Of a stretch of DNA of 64,000 bases, positions 34,851 through 43,024 are shown piece after piece. Both the position numbers and the translations under genes were made by a program. The notes below the pieces were generated by a model. That model was not told the origin of the DNA and made no database searches. It was given only the letters and a program-made list of their open reading frames with translations. The stretch covers positions 521,980 to 585,979 of the forward strand of contig NZ_SBJL01000003.1 of assembly GCF_004634425.1 (NCBI RefSeq), read 5' to 3'. Within the stretch, counting starts at the first letter, position 1. Every line of letters begins with the position of its first letter. This stretch comes from Vitreimonas flagellata. Its GTDB lineage: Bacteria > Pseudomonadota > Alphaproteobacteria > Caulobacterales > Aquidulcibacteraceae.

Positions 34851-35689
34851 CGACGTCTCCGGGGCGTGGTCGGCGGATGTGTTGACGCGCCGTTGCGGGT
34901 GATGCGCACGATGGTGGGGCGCTCGCCGCCAAGCCGAAGTTCAGCAGCATCGAACAAGCGATCAATCACGTAGCGATTGGAGATCGTCCGGTAATTGACC
35001 AAAGCAGGCTCGCCGCCATCGAGCACGAAGAGAGGCGGTGCTTCAGTTGTTGCCAGTTCGGGCGGAAACTCGATGTAGGTGCGCTGTCCGTCGTCATAGA
35101 CGCTGCGCGGCAGCCAGCGCGGGCTTGGTCCACGCGCCACGCGAATGCGATAGCCTGTGTTGATCGCAGTGGGATCAGCATATCCCTCGGCAAGGCTCGC
35201 TGGATCAGCGGCAGCGTAGCGCCAAGCGGTGCGCGCCGAATAGGTTTGGCCAGCGACCGCGATCGCTTCCAGCGAATAGACTCGTCTGTCTGTCACAACG
35301 AGAATGTTGGTGCGCACGCCCCCGCGAAGCGGCTTCACCAGGATGAGCGGACGGGTCTCGCCCTCATGGCCGCTAGAGGCTTCTTCGACCATCCAGCGCG
35401 TCGTATCGCCTGCGGCGATCGAAGTGATGGTTTCACCGGGCTCTAGCAGCACAGCCGAGATGAAGCCGGGTGCGGCATAAATCTCATAGAGCGCGCCGTC
35501 GGCGAAGTCGTAGATTTGCGTGGCGTCGATGAAGTTGGCGGGATCTGGACGGCGTCGCGCTTCTGCATTGGCTTCGGCGAGTGAGTTTAGCGGCGACGTC
35601 GCCCGATTGGTCTGCGCACGTGTTCCGGGCGCGAACACAAACGCGAGGACAAAGGCAATAGCTGAGGTCGTGAGCGCGCAGCGTCTCAT
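34847..35689 (-). CDS. trbG: conjugal transfer protein TrbG (VirB9 family)
   Basis: The 280-residue exported protein has a signal peptide (residues 1-25, ending TRA) and VirB9 features: an N-terminal 'ALYEIYAAPGFISAVLLEPG' beta domain and a C-terminal 'TYIEFPPELATTEAPPLFVL', 'NYRTISNRYVIDRLFDAAEL'. It overlaps trbF' and trbI by 4 bases, the standard trbF-trbG-trbI order. It appears complete. Confidence 0.92.
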   Translation of the reverse strand: MRRCALTTSAIAFVLAFVFAPGTRAQTNRATSPLNSLAEANAEARRRPDPANFIDATQIYDFADGALYEIYAAPGFISAVLLEPGETITSIAAGDTTRWMVEEASSGHEGETRPLILVKPLRGGVRTNILVVTDRRVYSLEAIAVAGQTYSARTAWRYAAADPASLAEGYADPTAINTGYRIRVARGPSPRWLPRSVYDDGQRTYIEFPPELATTEAPPLFVLDGGEPALVNYRTISNRYVIDRLFDAAELRLGGERPTIVRITRNGASTHPPTTPRRRR

Positions 35690-35880
35690 GGCGTGCCCCG
35701 CGGATAAGTCGCCGCCGGCGTCTCCGGTGAGATCGAGAATTCCGTGATGAAGAGACCCAGCGGATTGTGCATGAGCGCATCGGCATTACGTGGCTGGTCA
35801 AAGCGGATGGTGAAAAGCCCGGTGAAACTCTGATTGGTGCGCGCATCTGCGCCATGTGTGGCTTCGATCCAGCTCGCTGC
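35686..35880 (-). pseudogene. trbF: truncated trbF (VirB8 family), C-terminal fragment
   Basis: The frame preceding trbG reads 'SWIEATHGADARTNQSFTGL', 'FTIRFDQPRNADALMHNPLG' and ends 'AATYPRGTP'. This is the C-terminal end of TrbF. The N-terminal three-quarters, with membrane helix and NTF2-like fold, is gone. Homology breaks off at about 35872-35882, where a TonB-receptor N-terminus is joined out of frame. Confidence 0.8.
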
Positions 35881-36694
35881 CATAAATGGCCGAGGCGCTG
35901 TCCGGCAGCACTTCAATGCGCTCAATCGCACTCGCGGGAATGGAGCTGATGTCGGTGAAATTGCCGCGTAAACCCATCACGGGCTGGCGCCGGCCGTTGA
36001 CGAGCGTGAGCGTGGCGTCAGCGCCCAAGCCGCGCAGATTGACGCCAGAGCCGCCGCCGATATTGCCATTCTGAAACGAGACGTGTTGGGCAAAGCCGCC
36101 GCCGAAATTCTGCGGCAGCGTGCGCATCAACTCTTCGCTGGTCGCAAGCCCGCTCTCTTCGATGGCGACGTGGTCCAGCGTCACCACATGGGAGCCAATG
36201 GGGCCGGCGCCGCGGATGCGAGTGCCAGTGACGACAAGGTCATCGCCGTCGATTGGATCCAATGCGGCGGGCGCGGGACGGTTCGGCGCCGTCGTCGACG
36301 CCGGCGCGTCGGTTGGGATCAGCCGGGCCTCGCCCTGGGGGCGGGAAGGATATTCCAGGCGCACGACGCCGTCGGCGCCCACGTTGGCGCTGATATCGGC
36401 GCCAGAGAGGAGAATGCGCAGCGCATCCGCGCGCGTGTGCGCGCCGACAAGCGCCGGCGCGCGTACGCCTGAAACTTCATCATAGGCAAACAAGACTTCG
36501 ACGCCGGATTGTTGCGCGAAGGCCAGAAGGGCGGCCGGCAGCGGTTGGGCGGGAATGTTATAGCTGACAGGCCGCTCGGATGTATTCGACGTTTGGGCGT
36601 CAGCATGCGCCGCCATGGGAAGCGCGCTCGTTGAGGTCAAAAGTGCAGCGATGAGGCGTGCGCGAAACGAAGAGCGTAATGGCGCAGATGGCAT
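35873..36694 (-). pseudogene. TonB-dependent receptor N-terminus (STN + plug), truncated
   Basis: From ATG 36694 (ribosome site GGAGGGG) the frame encodes a signal peptide, an STN secretin/TonB signalling domain (about residues 45-115, 'ALLAFAQQSGVEVLFAYDEV'), and the start of a plug ('GTRIRGAGPIGSHVVTLDHV', 'GVNLRGLGADATLTLVNGRR', 'IEVLPDSASAIYGS'). At the point where the plug should continue with a D-A-V-A-G-V motif, it runs into trbF sequence in another frame. The beta-barrel is missing, so it cannot work as a receptor. STN-type receptors are normally controlled by an ECF sigma/FecR pair, and one is present at 53758-55269. Confidence 0.85.
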
Positions 36695-36782
36695 AGATTC
36701 CCCTCCAGCGATCTTCGTTGAGTGGGATCGCTAGAGGTAAGACGAACCAAATGTGCAAAGTACGGTGCGCGAGAGATGTCTT

Positions 36783-37925
36783 TTATGGCGCAGCGCCAAT
36801 ATCGAACGTCGAAGGCAAACGCGTTTCCTTCAATCGCGCAGCGTAGCGCTGGCCGATGAGGTGCAGATTGCCAAGATTTGGCTTCTTGCAATTGTCCATA
36901 CGCTCAAGATCTTCAAGCTCCGCCTCGTTGAGGAAGAGGCCAAGGTCTTTTTGTTGCGTTTCGCCGTCGAGCGGCGCGTCCACGCGCTCGAAATGCAAGA
37001 GCGGCTTCCCAGCAATATTGGTGTCGGCCAAACCGGACACTTCGCCGTTGAGGATGAAGGGCTCGGTTGAATAAGACAGCGCCTGCATCGTCATCAAAGC
37101 TTGGAAGGACGATTGGTGGATCAAACCCGTTAGCGCATCGCTCGCCTGAAACCCAACGATCTTGCCCGCGAAGTCCGCTTGATCCCTCAAATAGCGTTTG
37201 TAGCCGGTGCCGACGCTTAACATGAAAAGCTCATCAACGCCGGCTTTCCAACCGAGCTTATATTCTGCGCCAAGTACGTAGATGAGCGTGGCTAAGGACG
37301 GATTGTTGAGCCCGCTCATTGCGCCGTCGAGAAAGAGCCCGGTCTGAGCGTTGCCAATCGGTAGAATGATCGGATCAAAATAGGTGGGGGCGGCCGCACT
37401 CGCCCGCACCAAATGCCTGATGGGGCGGGTGGAATCGTGCCTCCAATATTTGCCCTCCTTATTGTTGCACAAGATCCACGCCGAGCCATTGTCCATGCGA
37501 TGGCACGTGATCAACAAGCCCGTGCGCAGGCCGTGACCGCCGAGCGTCGTCTCGTGTAGGGCGTCCTTCAATTCCGCGTCGAATGGGCCCGCTTCATATT
37601 TGGCCTGGAGCACAGGGGCGCCCGCCCGCGGCTTGGAGAAGATGAGGGGGCCCAGCTCCTCATAGGCTGCGCGCACCTCTTTCATGGTTTTCCCAAGCGC
37701 CAGCAGCGCGGCGATTATTGAACCTGTCGATGTCCCCGCGATGAGGTCGAAATAGTCGGAGAGCACGAAGGTTGGCTGTTTCTCGGCAGGTTGACGCGCG
37801 CGCAGGATCGCTTCGACCCGCTCAAGCACGGCCACGCTCAAGAGCCCGCGTATGCCCCCGCCGTCGAGGCACAGCACGCGCTTGCGTCCTTCCGAGAAAA
37901 GATGCCGGTCGACTTCCTTGCCCAT
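36783..37925 (-). CDS. patatin-like phospholipase
   Basis: The 380-residue protein has the three patatin signatures: the oxyanion-hole loop 'DGGGIRG' (residues 21-27), the nucleophile elbow GTSTG (64-68, Ser66), and the catalytic Asp in 'LDGAMSG' near residue 200. There is no signal peptide, so it would act from the cytosol on the inner membrane. I chose ATG 37925 over an upstream GTG because GGAGG lies 5 bases before it. It is divergent, by 34 bases, from the first TIR gene. Patatin effectors such as CBASS CapV degrade membranes in abortive defence. No CD-NTase is present here, so that parallel is inference. Confidence 0.88.
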   Translation of the reverse strand: MGKEVDRHLFSEGRKRVLCLDGGGIRGLLSVAVLERVEAILRARQPAEKQPTFVLSDYFDLIAGTSTGSIIAALLALGKTMKEVRAAYEELGPLIFSKPRAGAPVLQAKYEAGPFDAELKDALHETTLGGHGLRTGLLITCHRMDNGSAWILCNNKEGKYWRHDSTRPIRHLVRASAAAPTYFDPIILPIGNAQTGLFLDGAMSGLNNPSLATLIYVLGAEYKLGWKAGVDELFMLSVGTGYKRYLRDQADFAGKIVGFQASDALTGLIHQSSFQALMTMQALSYSTEPFILNGEVSGLADTNIAGKPLLHFERVDAPLDGETQQKDLGLFLNEAELEDLERMDNCKKPNLGNLHLIGQRYAARLKETRLPSTFDIGAAP

Positions 37926-37945
37926 TCCCGCCTCCACTACCGCAG

Positions 37946-37953
37946 GTTATAAT
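37946..37953. promoter_or_regulatory. shared bidirectional -10 element between patatin and TIR genes
   Basis: The 34-base gap contains GTTATAAT. On the plus strand this gives a perfect TATAAT (37948-37953), placing the expected transcription start at about 37960, exactly the GTG start of the TIR gene (leaderless). On the minus strand the same bases give TATAAC, with the start at about 37939, ahead of the GGAGG site of the patatin gene. No good -35 box is visible on either side. Confidence 0.5.
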
Positions 37954-37959
37954 GGCTGC

Positions 37960-40869
37960 GTGAGCGGGTCATCCTTAAATCCATCTCCAGGACGCGCCCC
38001 CTCAGGGGAGCGCGGCGCGACAGAAGCCGAGCGCCTTGTCTTTCTTTCCTATCACAAGCCCAATCACGCCATTGCGGCCGCACTGGCCGAAGCGTTCGAT
38101 CGTCGTCGCGCGGAAGAGGGGCTCGATGTCGCGCTCTGGTTCGACGCAGACCTGGCGGGCGGCGATCGATGGCCATCGATCGTTGAGTCGAGGCTGCGTG
38201 CCGCAGACATCATTCTATTCTTGGTCACGGACGCTTCCGTTAACGCCACTTATATGTGGCATGACGAACTTGCCATCGCGCGCGAGCGCATGCGCCAAGG
38301 TGTCCGTGTTATCCCCTTGCGCTTCAGCAACGTAAGCGTCCCCATCTATCGGGATGCCGAGACCCGTCACCTCCATCGGCTCCCCGATAAGACCGTAGGC
38401 GAATTGGGTGAGGCGGCATGGATAGAAGCTGTTCTAGATGGAGTCTTCAACTCGATCATCGCCAGCTTGCGCCAGCATCCCGCCCCCTCGGGCATGCTCG
38501 TAGAAGCGATCGCACATGCGCGCCAGCTCGCGGATGAACTCGCGCTGAGCGTTAGCGGTGTTGAGCACGCGACCTTTGGCAATTTGAGCGGTGGGGAGTT
38601 GGCGGCTTGCGTGACTGGCTCGTCTTTGGCGTTGCGCCTTTCCGATCCTCGTCACATGGCGCGAGACCTTGAGGCTTGGCGCAGACGTTTGGCGCCAGCG
38701 CGGGTCAAGCTCTCGCGGGCGCTTCCAGCGCTCTCCAATCAGGTACGCGACTTCATACACGCCGTAGAGGAGTTGCAGACTTGGGCTAGCGAAGAACAGC
38801 CCCAATCGCCGTTGCAGGGAGTGCAGGCGCCCGCCTTTGTCTCCGCCGAAGCCGAACCCTTATTGCTGGCCCAGACCCAGGCGCGGATCGCCTCCACGGA
38901 CCAAACCCTCAATGCGCTGCGCGCCAATGCGGACACGCCCGTGCGCGCGCTGATCGAGGATCTTGCCGATCACGCTCGACCATTTCTGCAAGAGGCAAGC
39001 CTCCATCTCACCATGCCCAGTGTCGATGTCTCCGCGATCGAAGAGAACATCGCGGGCTTTCAGGTCAGCCAGCAGAGCTACGCCGCCACCAAAAGCCTCG
39101 CAGGCGTGAACGATAATGCTGCGCTCGATGACGATCTTGACCGAAACACGCGTGCGCTGAGTGGCGATATCGCGCGTTTGCGCAAGCTTGCTCAAGGAGA
39201 CGAGAGTGGAGACCCGGCGGGGTTACAAAGCAAAATTGTTACCATCGCCGATCTGCTCAAACGCAATTTGGGCCTCAAAGTGCCCCGCTACCAGCGCCCC
39301 TTCACCTGGAGCGAACGGGAGGTCGTGCAGCTTATAGAAGATATGCGGCGCACGATGCGTGAAGACCGGCTCTTGTATTTTCTGGGCCAGATGATGCTGG
39401 TCGAACAATCATCTGGCGCGCCGGAGCTTACAGACGGGCAGCAACGGCTTGTTACTTTGAGCATGCTCTTTGCCGCTATCCGCGACCGAATGCTGGAGGG
39501 GGGTGACCATGTTCAGAGCTTTCTCATAGGAGAGGAGGGGAGGCCGCGGCTGCACTTGCGCGACGGAGACGCCGCGTTCTTTCGCGCATTTGTCCTGGAG
39601 CCCGGTCATTTTCATGCGCTCGTCGCGCATCGCTCCACAGGTGTGGCGTCATTGGACGCAATGATCGAGGCTGCACGTGCAATCGACGATGCTTTGGCGC
39701 CTCTCAGTCAAGCTGAGTACGCCGAACTCGCAAACTTCATCTCTCAGCGGTGTCAGGTAAATTTGGTCTATGCGACCGACAACAAATTGATGTTGTCGGT
39801 GTTCGAGAATTTGAACCAACGGGGCGCGCGCCTCTCGGCAGCCGACATTATCAAGAGCGACCTCATTGAGAATTCTGAATTCTCCCAAGACGACGCCAAC
39901 CTCGCCGCGAAGCTATGGGCGATCGCTGAGACAAGGTTGAGCCGCGAAGACTTCGCCAAGTTGTTGTTCTTGAGCCCAACGCTGATGGGAGCGAACGCAC
40001 TTTCCACGCCCCATGACACGCATGGCTTCCGACGAGCCGTTGAGCAGGCATGCGGAATAAGGGAGTTTCTGTTTGATCGATTGCCGCGGTTCGCGGAGGC
40101 GGCAGGTGAACTCATGTCTCTCGGCGTGGACGCGAAGGAACACACAGACGAAGTCCGACGCCGCCTGTTTTTGATGCATCAATTGGAAACTTGGGATTGG
40201 TTTCCGAGCGCAGTTGCATTTTTGGCTGAGCGCCCGGACCCCCAGAAGGTGCGAGACTTCTTCTGCGCGCTGGAACTCTTCGCATTTGCCGGAGAACTCA
40301 TGGCCATAGATTTCCGCACTTTGGCTGAGCGCTATCGTCGCGCCTTGCGTCAATTGGCAGTCGCTAATGCCGATGCAGCGTTGGCCGAGATCCGCCTGCG
40401 ACCCGAAGAGATTATGAAACTGGCGGCGACATTGAACCGCTCGCGTAAGCGTGATCGCCAACGGCGTCTCATGTTGCTGCGCGTGGAAGCAGCACTCCCC
40501 GGCGGGGCGCTCTTATCCCTCGCGGACGATATTTCGGTGGAGCACATTTTGCCCAAGAGCGCCTCCTTCGTCTGGGCAAGATCGTTTCCGGACGCCGCGA
40601 AACGCGCTGAATTGTGTGATCTTCTGGGAAATCTCACGCTTGTCTCCACCCAGCAAGCGCAGCAAACCGAGACCAAGCCTTATGCAGAGAAACTGAAAGT
40701 TCTTTTTGACCGACGCTGGCCCGCGCTTGCCCTGACAAGAGATCTTGAGGGGATCGAAGCGTGGACAGAGGACGCGATCGAGACGCGCCAAGAACGCTTG
40801 GTCCATGCGCTCCTGCACGATTGGGGAATTGCGCAACCTCAGGCGCCACCCGCAGACGCCGCTGTCTAA
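37960..40869 (+). CDS. TIR protein with GmrSD-like DUF262/DUF1524 C-terminus
   Basis: From the GTG at 37960 the product is 969 residues. Residues 24-150 are a TIR domain ('RLVFLSYHKPNHAIAAALAE', 'AADIILFLVTDASVNATYMW'), with Glu103 as the candidate catalytic NADase glutamate. Residues about 150-420 form a helical module shared with the next two TIR proteins. Residues about 425-620 match DUF262 ('VPRYQRPFTWSEREVVQLIE', 'ELTDGQQRLVTLSMLFA'), and the C-terminus carries the DUF1524 His-Me nuclease motif near residue 860 ('SVEHILPKS', then 'LLGNLTLVS'). DUF262-DUF1524 is the GmrSD modified-DNA restriction architecture. No ribosome site precedes the GTG. An out-of-frame ATG overlaps the -10 box. 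I infer a defence protein that may couple modified-DNA sensing to NAD cleavage. Confidence 0.9.
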   Translation: MSGSSLNPSPGRAPSGERGATEAERLVFLSYHKPNHAIAAALAEAFDRRRAEEGLDVALWFDADLAGGDRWPSIVESRLRAADIILFLVTDASVNATYMWHDELAIARERMRQGVRVIPLRFSNVSVPIYRDAETRHLHRLPDKTVGELGEAAWIEAVLDGVFNSIIASLRQHPAPSGMLVEAIAHARQLADELALSVSGVEHATFGNLSGGELAACVTGSSLALRLSDPRHMARDLEAWRRRLAPARVKLSRALPALSNQVRDFIHAVEELQTWASEEQPQSPLQGVQAPAFVSAEAEPLLLAQTQARIASTDQTLNALRANADTPVRALIEDLADHARPFLQEASLHLTMPSVDVSAIEENIAGFQVSQQSYAATKSLAGVNDNAALDDDLDRNTRALSGDIARLRKLAQGDESGDPAGLQSKIVTIADLLKRNLGLKVPRYQRPFTWSEREVVQLIEDMRRTMREDRLLYFLGQMMLVEQSSGAPELTDGQQRLVTLSMLFAAIRDRMLEGGDHVQSFLIGEEGRPRLHLRDGDAAFFRAFVLEPGHFHALVAHRSTGVASLDAMIEAARAIDDALAPLSQAEYAELANFISQRCQVNLVYATDNKLMLSVFENLNQRGARLSAADIIKSDLIENSEFSQDDANLAAKLWAIAETRLSREDFAKLLFLSPTLMGANALSTPHDTHGFRRAVEQACGIREFLFDRLPRFAEAAGELMSLGVDAKEHTDEVRRRLFLMHQLETWDWFPSAVAFLAERPDPQKVRDFFCALELFAFAGELMAIDFRTLAERYRRALRQLAVANADAALAEIRLRPEEIMKLAATLNRSRKRDRQRRLMLLRVEAALPGGALLSLADDISVEHILPKSASFVWARSFPDAAKRAELCDLLGNLTLVSTQQAQQTETKPYAEKLKVLFDRRWPALALTRDLEGIEAWTEDAIETRQERLVHALLHDWGIAQPQAPPADAAV

Positions 40870-40906
40870 CCCATGGCGCGGCTGGAACCGAACCTAGGGC
40901 AATCAA

Positions 40907-42982
40907 ATGGTTGAGCCCCAGCCCGACAAGCTTGTGTTCTTGTCCTATCATAAACGCAACCGCGCCGTCGCGGACGCGCTGGCGCGTGCACTCAAGCGCG
41001 CGCTTAAAAGCCCGCTCGACAAAGAACACTTGATGCACGACGACGCGCCTCAGCCCGTTATTGAAGTCTGGTATGACGCGCATGTTGAAGGCGGTGATCG
41101 CTGGGATCCGTTGATCCAACGCAAGATTGGGCAAGCTGACATCATTCTCTTTCTGGTGACCGAGAGTTCTTTGGGGGCCACTTATATGTGGTCAGAGGAA
41201 TTGCCGGCGGCGATTGAAAGACAGCGGGAAGGCGCGCGCGTCATTGCGCTGCACCATGGCGGAGTAGACGCCCCGATACTAACCCATGCAGCCACGCGGG
41301 GTTGCCATCGAGTGCCGTCTGAACGCGCCGATCGAATTGGCGAACGCAAATGGATCAACCAGGTGGTCGCCGCGGTAAAGATTGCTGTTCAGAATGCTCT
41401 GTTGCAACGGCCTGCTCCTAGCGGCGAATTGGCGAAGGCGCTTGAGGCGGCGCGCGAGGCGCTGACAAACACGCAAGGCCTTTTCGAGGGCGCGTCCACG
41501 ATTCAGTTTGGCGCGGTGCTTGCGTCAGACATCCACCGTTGCCTGGGAGGATTGGAGGGGGCGTTCATCGTCACCGACCCACGGCAATTGGCGCGGAGTA
41601 TCGAATATTGGCGCGAGCGCGCCTCAGTCTATCGGGTGAAGCTTAGTCTAACGCTTCCAGAGCACGCGCGCGCTTTGGCCGATCTCGTCCATGCGGTGGA
41701 GGCTGTGCAAGCCTGGGCCGGCGAAGAGAATGCGCGCGATACGGAACAGGCCAGGCGATCAGCCGTGGCCGAGGCGTCGCGGGTAAACCAGGAGATTGGC
41801 GACACGCGCGCGCGCTTACGGGCGGCAGACACCAGCCTGGAGACGCTCGCCCTAGCGGCCCGACCACCGACGCCATTGGAGGCCGACGCCCGCCAGCATT
41901 TTGTGATCCAAGGCGGCAAGCATGTGGAACTGGCCCAGTTGCTTCTGGAAGAAAAAGCCCCCGATGCTGGCGCCGTGTTGGAGGAGGTAGACGCGCTCTC
42001 GCGCGAGCACGTGGCTTATGACGCCGTTGTCAGTGAGCTGGGTGCGAATGCGAGCGATATCGCTCGCGAGCGTAGGCGTGATCTGGCCGAAGCCGTAGGC
42101 GACGCTGCAAGCAGTGCTTCAGCACTCTACGCACGTGTCCTCGGCAATGCGGCGCCTGGCGGGGATGTGCGTGAAGCCTCTCTGGGCTATGTGGAGACGG
42201 GCTGTTCGGACTTTGACGTTTGCTTCGGCGGACTGCCGCGGGGGGCCGTTACCTTGTTGGCGGCGCGTCCCGCCATGGGCTCCACGTCGCTTGCTCTGGG
42301 CTGGGCGCGCGCGATCGCCAAGCAAGCCCCGGTGCTCTACGTCACGCTCGATCTAGATGCAGAGCAGATAGCGACGAGAGCGCTCGCTGCGGAGGTCGAA
42401 ATTGAACCCCATCGGATCCGCCGTGGCGAGATCAGCGAAGACGAATACGCAGGTTTGCGGGATGCGGCGCTAGCCTCCCAAGGCTTGCCGTTGCAGTTTG
42501 AGGCCGACCCCGACATGTCGCTCGATCAGTTGTGGGAGCGCGCGCAAGCAATCGCCTCTGGAGCCGAAGGGCTTGATCTCATCGTCGTGGACCCGGTTGA
42601 CAGATTGAACGAGGGAAACGTTAGCGAGAATTTGGCCGCTTTGGCGCAGATGGCGCGCGCACTCGATACGCCTGTTCTTGCGATTGCAACCTTGTCGCCA
42701 TCGGTCGAACGGCGCCGCGACAAGAGACCGGTGTTGCGTGACCTGTCGGGGCGCATCTTGCGCCACACAGGTATGGCCCTGATGTTGTACCGTGAAGAAT
42801 ATTATCACCTGCGGCGTGAACCCGCACCCGGGACTGAAAAGCACTACTTCTGGCAGAAGAAACTCGAGGAAGCCGCAAATCGAGCTGAGTTGGTCGCGGT
42901 CAAGCACCCCGAGCATAAAACGGGCGGCATCCAATTGATGTTTTCATCAAAAGGGCCAAAGTTCCTGGAGCTTGGCGATTAG
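40907..42982 (+). CDS. TIR protein fused to a DnaB-type helicase C-domain with mutated Walker A
   Basis: The 691-residue protein has a TIR domain (residues 7-140, 'KLVFLSYHKRNRAVADALAR', candidate catalytic Glu98 in 'MWSEEL'), then the shared helical module (about 150-410), then a RecA-fold domain like the DnaB helicase C-terminus (about 425-691). DnaB hallmarks include 'GGLPRGAVTLLAARPAMGST', 'GLDLIVVDPVDRLNEGNV' and 'VERRRDKRPVLRDLSG' followed by 'MLYREEYYHL'. The Walker A, normally MGKT, is MGST: Ser459 (codon 42281-42283) replaces the lysine. ATP hydrolysis is therefore unlikely, so I infer a binding or sensing role. It lies 37 bases after the first TIR gene on the same strand. Confidence 0.9.
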   Translation: MVEPQPDKLVFLSYHKRNRAVADALARALKRALKSPLDKEHLMHDDAPQPVIEVWYDAHVEGGDRWDPLIQRKIGQADIILFLVTESSLGATYMWSEELPAAIERQREGARVIALHHGGVDAPILTHAATRGCHRVPSERADRIGERKWINQVVAAVKIAVQNALLQRPAPSGELAKALEAAREALTNTQGLFEGASTIQFGAVLASDIHRCLGGLEGAFIVTDPRQLARSIEYWRERASVYRVKLSLTLPEHARALADLVHAVEAVQAWAGEENARDTEQARRSAVAEASRVNQEIGDTRARLRAADTSLETLALAARPPTPLEADARQHFVIQGGKHVELAQLLLEEKAPDAGAVLEEVDALSREHVAYDAVVSELGANASDIARERRRDLAEAVGDAASSASALYARVLGNAAPGGDVREASLGYVETGCSDFDVCFGGLPRGAVTLLAARPAMGSTSLALGWARAIAKQAPVLYVTLDLDAEQIATRALAAEVEIEPHRIRRGEISEDEYAGLRDAALASQGLPLQFEADPDMSLDQLWERAQAIASGAEGLDLIVVDPVDRLNEGNVSENLAALAQMARALDTPVLAIATLSPSVERRRDKRPVLRDLSGRILRHTGMALMLYREEYYHLRREPAPGTEKHYFWQKKLEEAANRAELVAVKHPEHKTGGIQLMFSSKGPKFLELGD

Positions 42983-43024
42983 GGGGCGTGATAGGCCGCC
43001 CTGCATGGTCGCCCGCGCCTGCGC

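Noticed and set aside
42983..43024. GGGCG/CGCCC hairpin as a bidirectional terminator between convergent TIR genes
   Set aside because: Only a 5-bp stem with an 8-base loop and no T-run; easily chance in GC-rich DNA.
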